NCBI GenBank assembly: GCA_013821865.1
Contig: PNJM01000067.1
Location: forward strand, 1 to 10,500
Reading direction: 5' to 3'
Length of the DNA stretch: 10,500 nucleotides
Source: Rhodocyclaceae bacterium
Lineage (GTDB): Bacteria > Pseudomonadota > Gammaproteobacteria > Burkholderiales > Rhodocyclaceae
The notes below the pieces were generated by a model. It was given only the letters and a program-made list of their open reading frames with translations, was not told the origin of the DNA and ran no database searches. A program made the translations under genes and the position numbers. This document shows positions 6,083-10,500 of this stretch, piece by piece; position 1 is the stretch's first letter; each line of letters starts with the position of its first letter.

Positions 6083-6577
6083 ATGGGCATGTTCGATCTG
6101 ATCAAGATGTTGGAGGACGCCAGCGTTGACTATGTGCTGGTGGGCGGCCTGGCGGTGGCCCTGCACGGCTACCAGCGCGTGACCATGGACGTGGATGTCG
6201 TGCTGGCGCTGGACGAGGAGAACCTGCGGCGGTTCGTCTCCGGCGCGCGCTCAGCCGGCTTGCAGCCGGTCATTCCTGTCGACATCGAGTCGCTGGCCCG
6301 GCCGGAGCTGCTCGATCAGTGGCACCGGGAGAAAGGCATGCTGGCTTTCGGCCTGCGCCAGCCGGAAGGCATGGCGACGGTGATCGATGTGCTGATCCGG
6401 CCGGCGGTACCCTACGCCGAGCTGCGGCGCGATGCGGTTTCGGTCGCCGTCGGTCCGCTGAAGATCCCCGTGGCCTCGATCGACCATCTGATCGCCATGA
6501 AGACCGGCACGGGGCGCGGCAAGGACAAGATCGACATCGAGGAATTGCAGAAGCTCAAGGCTGGAGACGCGTCATGA
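6083..6577 (+). CDS. MNT-fold nucleotidyltransferase (AbiEii/DUF6036-like), 164 aa
   Basis: Using ATG 6083, the GG-x(n)-T-x-D-x-D signature of the polymerase-beta/MNT superfamily is clear: VLVGGLAVALHGYQR with G21-G22, then T34, D36 and D38. A third acidic residue lies in VIDVLI (D102), so the metal site is complete. The C-terminal IDHLIAMKTGTGRGKDKIDI (133-152) is the conserved basic segment found in AbiEii-like and related nucleotidyltransferases. Such proteins transfer NMP to protein or RNA targets and often act in toxin-antitoxin or abortive-infection modules. The target here is unknown. In-frame ATGs at 6071 and 6089 are alternatives, and none has a strong Shine-Dalgarno. The gene overlaps the next ORF by 4 nt (ATGA), implying translational coupling. 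Confidence 0.82.
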   Translation: MGMFDLIKMLEDASVDYVLVGGLAVALHGYQRVTMDVDVVLALDEENLRRFVSGARSAGLQPVIPVDIESLARPELLDQWHREKGMLAFGLRQPEGMATVIDVLIRPAVPYAELRRDAVSVAVGPLKIPVASIDHLIAMKTGTGRGKDKIDIEELQKLKAGDAS

Positions 6578-6822
6578 CGGCCGAAGAGAATTACCGCCTG
6601 CTGCTGGAGATTCAGGCGAATCGCGATTTCATCCTGCAGGCTTATCGGCAGAACCCGGCGCTGCTCAGGCACGCCGAGACGGGCATCCGGCTGCTGTTCG
6701 ACATGCTGGAGAAAGAACAAGTGCGGTATTGTCCAACCCGCCCATGCAGACAACCCCAGACCAACAGAGGTGATAACCATCCCCCAAGCCATCCGTTCTC
6801 GCCAACCCGGCCGGCCACATAA
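6574..6822 (+). CDS. Small ORF coupled to the nucleotidyltransferase, 82 aa, C-terminus probably altered
   Basis: ATG 6574 lies in the ATGA overlap with the upstream stop. Residues 1-49 (MTAEENYRLLLEIQANRDFI onward, to LLFDMLEKEQ) form a charged, strongly helical segment typical of small partner proteins. I do not recognise the family. From about residue 50 the sequence becomes proline-rich (eight Pro in 32 residues) and is read from DNA that looks intergenic. The stop (TAA 6820-6822) lies inside the 45-bp repeat copy B. The original 3' end was therefore probably lost or replaced. Coupling to a nucleotidyltransferase suggests a cognate regulator, antitoxin or substrate protein. There is no HEPN motif (RxxxxH) in the right form, so it is not a standard HEPN/MNT pair. 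Confidence 0.55.
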   Translation: MTAEENYRLLLEIQANRDFILQAYRQNPALLRHAETGIRLLFDMLEKEQVRYCPTRPCRQPQTNRGDNHPPSHPFSPTRPAT

Positions 6823-6850
6823 ACTTGCTGCGCTCGGACAATGTGGTCGG
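6806..6850. repeat. 45-bp palindromic repeat element, copy B
   Basis: This is the second copy of the element at 5964-6008, in the same orientation, with two mismatches (C to T in the centre and one in the right arm). It supplies the stop codon of the small ORF. Its right end runs directly into the first recognisable codons of the methylmalonyl-CoA decarboxylase pseudogene (WSAGHDV). It therefore marks a breakpoint. Confidence 0.75.
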
Positions 6851-7448
6851 CGGGCCATGATGTCGACGTGTTGCCGGAAACCCGCCGGGATCCCCTCGGC
6901 TGGGATGATCCCTTGCGCTATCTGATTCGCGAGATCGAGATATATCCCGGGCCGGTGATCGCAATGATCGAGGGCGGGGTGTGTGGGGCGGCGCTTGCGA
7001 AACGGTGTTTGCCTGCGACCTCATCGTGGCCACTCCGGAGGCGACTTTTGCCGCCACGCCGGCGAAGCTGGGCGTGCCGTACAACATCTCGGGCATGCTC
7101 ACTTTTCTCAATGGAGCCAATGCCCGCATCGCCAAGGAGATGCTGTTCACGGCGAAGCCTCTCACCGCCGAGCGGGCCGAGCGGCTCGGCATGATCAACT
7201 ACGTCGTGCCGAAGGACGAGCTGGAGCCCTTCACTTTGACCATGGCGGCGGAAATTGCCGCCAACGCGCCCTTGAGCATCGCCGTGATGAAGGAGCAGCT
7301 GCGCATCCTGAATGGCTCCCGGCCGATGTCGCCCCAGGGATTCGAGCGGGTACAGGGGCTTCGCCGCAACGTCTACGACAGCTACGACTACCGGGAAGGC
7401 ATTCGCGCCTTCAAGGAAAAGCGCAAGCCTGCGTTCAGGGGGGAATAA
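6841..7448 (+). pseudogene. scpB: Methylmalonyl-CoA decarboxylase (enoyl-CoA hydratase family), 5' truncated and frameshifted
   Basis: The two reading frames together match E. coli ScpB/YgfG (261 aa), which decarboxylates methylmalonyl-CoA to propionyl-CoA. Homology starts abruptly at WSAGHDVDVLP (its His corresponds to YgfG His66), so about the first 60 residues are missing and repeat copy B takes their place. The first frame continues through DPLGWDDPLRYLIREIE to IEGGV at 6981. An extra TG at 6982-6983 (GTG-TG-TGG) shifts the frame, and WGGACETVFACDLIVATPEA continues in the new frame. That frame stays open to TAA 7446-7448 and ends REGIRAFKEKRKPAFRGE, a normal family C-terminus. A 155-aa product from GTG 6981 is formally possible but would lack the CoA-binding and oxyanion-hole N-terminal half. 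The rest is well conserved, so inactivation looks recent, or the 2-nt change is a sequencing error on top of the real truncation. Confidence 0.85.
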
Positions 7449-7516
7449 CGGTTGTAATTTTGCATCGGGCAGGGTAGTTTCCGTAGGGCGTTCCCACCAA
7501 AAAACGAGGTCATGCC

Positions 7517-8491
7517 ATGCCCCACGCCATCCGTTTCCACCAGCCCGGCGGTCCCGAGGTCCTGAAATGGGAAGAGGTCGCCGTCGGCGATCCCGGCCCG
7601 AACGAGGCGCGGGTGCGCCATCACGCCGTGGGCCTGAACTTCATCGACATCTACCATCGCACCGGCGCCTATCCGCTGCCGATGCCCTCGGGCATCGGCC
7701 TCGAGGGGGCGGGGGTGGTGGAGGCGGTCGGCGCCGGGGTGAAGGACCTCAAGGCCGGCGACCGCGTCGCCTATGCCGGCGGGCCGGTTGGCGCTTATGC
7801 CGAGGTGCGCCTGATTCCGGCCGACCGGCTGGTGAAACTGCCGGACGCGCTGTCCTTCGAGCAGGGCGCGGCGATGATGCTGCAGGGCATGACCGCGCAG
7901 TACCTGCTGCGGCGCACCTATCGCGTGCAGCCGGGCGACACCCTCCTCATCCATGCCGCCGCCGGCGGCGTCGGCCTCATCGTCTGCCAGTGGGCGAAGG
8001 CGCTCGGCGCGACGGTGATCGGCACCGTCGGCTCTGACGAGAAGGCCGCACTGGCGAAAGCCCACGGCTGCGACCATCCCATCGTCTACACCCGAGAGAA
8101 ATTCGCCGAGCGCGTGAAGGAGATCACCGGCGGTGCCGGCGTGCCGGTGGTGTACGACTCCATCGGCAAGGATACCTTCATGGACTCTCTGTCCTGCCTG
8201 CATCCGCTCGGCATGATGGTGCTCTTCGGCGCGGCTTCCGGCCCGGTGCCCCCTTTCGATCTGGGACTGTTGGCGAAGATGGGCTCGCTGTTCATCACGC
8301 GGCCGACGCTGTTCACCTATACGGCGAAGCGCGCCGATCTGCTGCAGATGTCCGGCGAGCTGTTCGACGCCGTGGTGTCGGGCAAGGTGAAGATCGAGGT
8401 GAACCAGACCTATGCGCTGATGGATGCCGGCCGCGCCCAGGCCGACCTGGAAGCTCGCAGGACCACCGGCTCGACCGTGCTGCTGCCCTAG
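7517..8491 (+). CDS. qor: Zinc-independent NADPH:quinone oxidoreductase (MDR superfamily), 324 aa
   Basis: This is a cytosolic medium-chain reductase that uses NADPH to reduce quinones or related enones. GAGGT at 7506-7510 places the start at ATG 7517. The N-terminal GroES-like catalytic domain has NFIDIYHRTG (41-50) and GLEGAG (61-66). It lacks the zinc-ligand cysteines of alcohol dehydrogenases. The Rossmann domain carries AAAGGVG (147-153), the quinone-reductase AxxGxxG NADPH signature, and the end (ARTTGSTVLLP type) is normal. Length matches E. coli QorA (327 aa). Only 4 nt separate its TAG from the next ATG, so the two genes are likely co-transcribed. A weak promoter could lie in 7449-7516, but nothing convincing is seen. 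Confidence 0.9.
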   Translation: MPHAIRFHQPGGPEVLKWEEVAVGDPGPNEARVRHHAVGLNFIDIYHRTGAYPLPMPSGIGLEGAGVVEAVGAGVKDLKAGDRVAYAGGPVGAYAEVRLIPADRLVKLPDALSFEQGAAMMLQGMTAQYLLRRTYRVQPGDTLLIHAAAGGVGLIVCQWAKALGATVIGTVGSDEKAALAKAHGCDHPIVYTREKFAERVKEITGGAGVPVVYDSIGKDTFMDSLSCLHPLGMMVLFGAASGPVPPFDLGLLAKMGSLFITRPTLFTYTAKRADLLQMSGELFDAVVSGKVKIEVNQTYALMDAGRAQADLEARRTTGSTVLLP

Positions 8492-8495
8492 ACCG

Positions 8496-9131
8496 ATGCT
8501 CCACTCATTCCTCATCGCCAATCCCAAGGGCGGCTGCGGCAAGACCACATTGGCCATCAATCTCGCCGGCTATTTCGCGCGCCGGGGTCACCGGGTCATG
8601 CTGGGCGACATCGACCGCCAGCAGTCGGCGCGCGAATGGCTCAAGCTGCGGCCCGCCGGGTTGCCGCCGATCCGCGGCTGGGATGTCGAACCGGGCGAAG
8701 CGGCGCACCCGCCCAGGGACACCACGCACGTCGTGCTTGACACCCCGGCCGGCCTGCACGGCAAGAAGCTGGACCAGGTGGTGAAGAGGGTACATCGCGT
8801 CATCGTGCCGCTGCAGCCGTCCATCTTCGATATTCTCGCCACGAAGGACTTCCTCGACATCCTGCTCGAGGAGAAGGCGGTGCGGAGCCAGAAGACCTTC
8901 GTCGCCATCGTCGGCATGCGCGTCGATCAGCGCACCCGCGCGGCGCACGAGCTGGAGCGCTTCCTCGAAGGGCTCGACCTGCCCGTGCTGTCCTATCTGC
9001 GCGACACCCAGGTTTATGTCCAGGCCGCGGCGCACGGCATGACCGTCTTCGATCTTTCGCCGTCGCGCGCGGAGAAGGATCTGGAGCAGTGGCGGCCGAT
9101 CATCGACTGGGTCGAGTCGGCGCACGAATAG
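8496..9131 (+). CDS. Orphan ParA-family ATPase, 211 aa
   Basis: This is a deviant Walker-type ATPase of the ParA/MinD group. KGGCGKTT at residues 11-18 carries the signature lysine (K11) and catalytic lysine (K16). LGDIDRQQS (37-45) is the A' region and VVLDTPAG (79-86) the Walker B. It has no N-terminal DNA-binding domain and no ParB partner nearby, so it is a small, MipZ/orphan-ParA-like form rather than the chromosomal ParA. Such proteins usually position cargo or act at the nucleoid or membrane; the cargo is unknown here. ATG 8496 is chosen because family homology starts at once ([18 protein letters not shown]). It follows qor by 4 nt and has no clear Shine-Dalgarno of its own, suggesting translational coupling. 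Codon use matches its neighbours. Confidence 0.88.
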   Translation: MLHSFLIANPKGGCGKTTLAINLAGYFARRGHRVMLGDIDRQQSAREWLKLRPAGLPPIRGWDVEPGEAAHPPRDTTHVVLDTPAGLHGKKLDQVVKRVHRVIVPLQPSIFDILATKDFLDILLEEKAVRSQKTFVAIVGMRVDQRTRAAHELERFLEGLDLPVLSYLRDTQVYVQAAAHGMTVFDLSPSRAEKDLEQWRPIIDWVESAHE

Positions 9132-9189
9132 CACGGCACCTTCCAGACCGGCCATTGTCAAACCGGCTGTCACCCGAGCGGAGGTTCCC

Positions 9190-9888
9190 ATGATCCAGAT
9201 TCGCAAGAGCACGGCGCGCGGCCACGCCAATCACGGCTGGCTCGACACCTGGCATTCCTTTTCCTTCGCCGACTATTACGATCCCGCCGAGATGGGCTGG
9301 GGCGCCCTGCGCGTCATCAACGAGGATTTCGTGCAGCCCGGCAAGGGGTTCGGCACGCATGGCCACCGCGACATGGAGATCATCACGTACATCCTCTCCG
9401 GCGCGCTTGAGCACAAGGACAGCATGGGCAACGGCGAGGTGATCCGGCCGGGCGAGGTGCAGCGCATGAGCGCGGGGAAGGGGGTACTGCATTCCGAGTT
9501 CAATCCCTCCCCGGAAGAGATCGTGCATCTGCTGCAGATCTGGATCGAGCCGGCCGTGAAGGGAGTGCCGCCTTCCTATGAGCAGAAGTTCTTCGCGCCG
9601 GAGGAAAGGCGCGGCAGGCTCAGGCTGATTGCCTCGCGCAACGGGCGCGAGGGCAGCGTCACTATCCATCAGGATGCGGCCGTGTATGTATCCCTGCTTG
9701 CTTCCGGCGAGCAGACCTCGCACGCGCTGGCGCCAGGCCGGCGCGCCTACCTCCATCTGGCGAAGGGGCAGGCGAAACTGAACGGGAATGCGCTTCAGGC
9801 AGGCGACGGGGCCAAGATTGCAGACGAGCCCGCCTTGAACATAGCGGCGGATGCGGACGCCGAGTTGCTGCTGTTCGATCTGCCGTGA
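9190..9888 (+). CDS. Pirin family protein (bicupin, YhaK/YhhW-like), 232 aa
   Basis: GGAGG at 9180-9184 is well placed before ATG 9190. The N-terminal cupin has the full pirin metal set: H57 and H59 in [13 protein letters not shown], then H101 and E103 in [10 protein letters not shown]. The signature opening [18 protein letters not shown] is at residues 15-32, and the cupin-2 half follows from about 140. Bacterial pirins of this kind have metal-dependent quercetinase-type dioxygenase activity in vitro, and some respond to redox state. The physiological substrate is usually unknown. It lies 58 bp after the ParA gene in the same direction and converges with the transporter gene 4 bp after its stop. 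Confidence 0.92.
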   Translation: MIQIRKSTARGHANHGWLDTWHSFSFADYYDPAEMGWGALRVINEDFVQPGKGFGTHGHRDMEIITYILSGALEHKDSMGNGEVIRPGEVQRMSAGKGVLHSEFNPSPEEIVHLLQIWIEPAVKGVPPSYEQKFFAPEERRGRLRLIASRNGREGSVTIHQDAAVYVSLLASGEQTSHALAPGRRAYLHLAKGQAKLNGNALQAGDGAKIADEPALNIAADADAELLLFDLP

Positions 9889-9892
9889 TTAG

Positions 9893-10500
9893 CTAGCGAG
9901 AGGACGCGCCGCGGCGCGCCAGCCATATTCCCGCCAGAACCGCCGCACCCCCCAGCCATTGCAGCCCTGCCAGGGCTTCGCCGAAAAACAGCCAGGCCAG
10001 CAGCGACGCCACCACCGGCTGGGTGAGCAGGCTCACCGAGGAGAAGCTCGCCGGCAGGTGCGCCACGGCGTAGGTGATGAGGCTCTGCCCGCCGAACTGG
10101 CAGACCAGGGCCAGGCCGAGCAGCGGCAGCCAGCCGGCCGCGCTTGCGGGCAGGATGCGCTCGCCGAAGGCCAGCGCCACCGGCAGCAGCGCGCTCGCGC
10201 AAACGATGCCGCTCGCCAGCATGATGCGGGAGGTGGCATAGTTGCCGCGCGAGTGCTTGATGGCGAGCTGGTAGCCGGCGTAGAAGACGGCCGTGACTAT
10301 GCCCAGCATGTCCCCCAGCAGTGCCGTCTCATTCGATGAGAGCGTCGCCCGCACCAGCAGGGCCGCGCCGATCAGCGAGAGCAGCAGGCCGAGGAAGAAT
10401 ACCGGCCTGGCGCGTTCGCGGAACAGCACCCAGGCGCCCAGCGTCACCAGTATCGGCGCGAGATTGACCAGAAAGGTCGAGTTGGCGATGCTGGTCAGCC
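9893..10500 (-). CDS. DMT-superfamily permease (EamA domain), C-terminal 201 residues, partial
   Basis: The gene reads leftwards, enters at the right edge and stops at TAG 9895-9893. The frame is open to the window edge (LTSIANSTFLVNLAPILVTL upstream of an internal GTG at 10447), so the start is outside. About seven hydrophobic segments are visible, for example FLGLLLSLIGAALLV, LGIVTAVFYAGYQLAI and SVSLLTQPVVASLLAWLFFG. The conserved EamA ending GLQWLGGAAVLAGIWLARR closes the second domain. Members export or import small metabolites such as amino acids, purines or vitamins; the substrate cannot be read from sequence. Its stop is 4 bp from that of the pirin gene, with no terminator hairpin between them. 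Confidence 0.88.
   Translation of the reverse strand, partial: LTSIANSTFLVNLAPILVTLGAWVLFRERARPVFFLGLLLSLIGAALLVRATLSSNETALLGDMLGIVTAVFYAGYQLAIKHSRGNYATSRIMLASGIVCASALLPVALAFGERILPASAAGWLPLLGLALVCQFGGQSLITYAVAHLPASFSSVSLLTQPVVASLLAWLFFGEALAGLQWLGGAAVLAGIWLARRGASSR

Noticed and set aside
4865..6166. Long antisense open frame (about 433 codons) opposite the 3' half of maeB
   Set aside because: It is a shadow frame in GC-rich DNA: Arg/His/Ala/Gly-rich translation with no family resemblance, covering a certain gene and two repeat elements.
7452..7480. Promoter for qor (TTGTAA, 17 bp, TAGTTT)
   Set aside because: The spacing is right, but only 4/6 and 3/6 bases match consensus, which is expected by chance.
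7388..8560. Long antisense open frame (about 390 codons) opposite qor
   Set aside because: It spans the whole of a well-supported gene plus the next gene's start. Composition is typical of the antisense of GC-rich coding DNA, and it has no motifs.

Overview
The window is GC-rich chromosomal DNA with dense genes. The protein sequences look betaproteobacterial, most like the Rhodocyclales/Sterolibacterium type. The evidence is a UvrD of that flavour, a MaeB malic enzyme with a fused phosphotransacetylase domain, and a quinone oxidoreductase followed by an orphan ParA. This placement is by recognition, not by a search.

Layout, left to right. (1) The last 20 codons of an unknown plus-strand gene end at 64. 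A small conserved minus-strand gene (93-401) converges on it and has an elaborate upstream region: two TGC-containing palindromes and an FNR/ANR-like box about 42 bp upstream of a plausible start point. (2) uvrD (686-3007) is intact in frame but carries two blocks of intergenic-type repeat DNA read as protein. One of about 54 codons lies between helicase motifs II and III. The other is a linker with a 7-bp tandem repeat just before the C-terminal domain. (3) 3017-3478 holds two wrecked genes: an enol-lactonase-like alpha/beta hydrolase that lost its catalytic core and C-terminus, and a short-chain dehydrogenase reduced to its first 12 and last 14 codons. (4) maeB (3611-5887) is full length with an excellent ribosome binding site. 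(5) 5888-6850 is a small island: a C/G-rich hairpin, a 45-bp palindromic element, a MNT-fold nucleotidyltransferase overlapping a small partner ORF by 4 nt, and a second copy of the same element. (6) The second copy abuts a methylmalonyl-CoA decarboxylase pseudogene (6841-7448) that lacks its N-terminus and has a 2-nt frameshift. (7) qor (7517-8491), an orphan ParA ATPase (8496-9131) and a pirin (9190-9888) follow on the plus strand. They converge with a DMT/EamA transporter on the minus strand that runs off the right edge.

The intact genes are mostly housekeeping: DNA repair, gluconeogenic/acetyl-CoA carbon flow and redox. What stands out is the decay around maeB. Three acyl-CoA or aromatic-catabolism type genes are broken within 4 kb, and short repeats sit at breakpoints and inside uvrD. 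The only candidate for an unusual system is the nucleotidyltransferase/small-ORF pair bracketed by direct repeats; its function is unproven. The window contains no tRNA, rRNA, CRISPR array or recognisable transposase.
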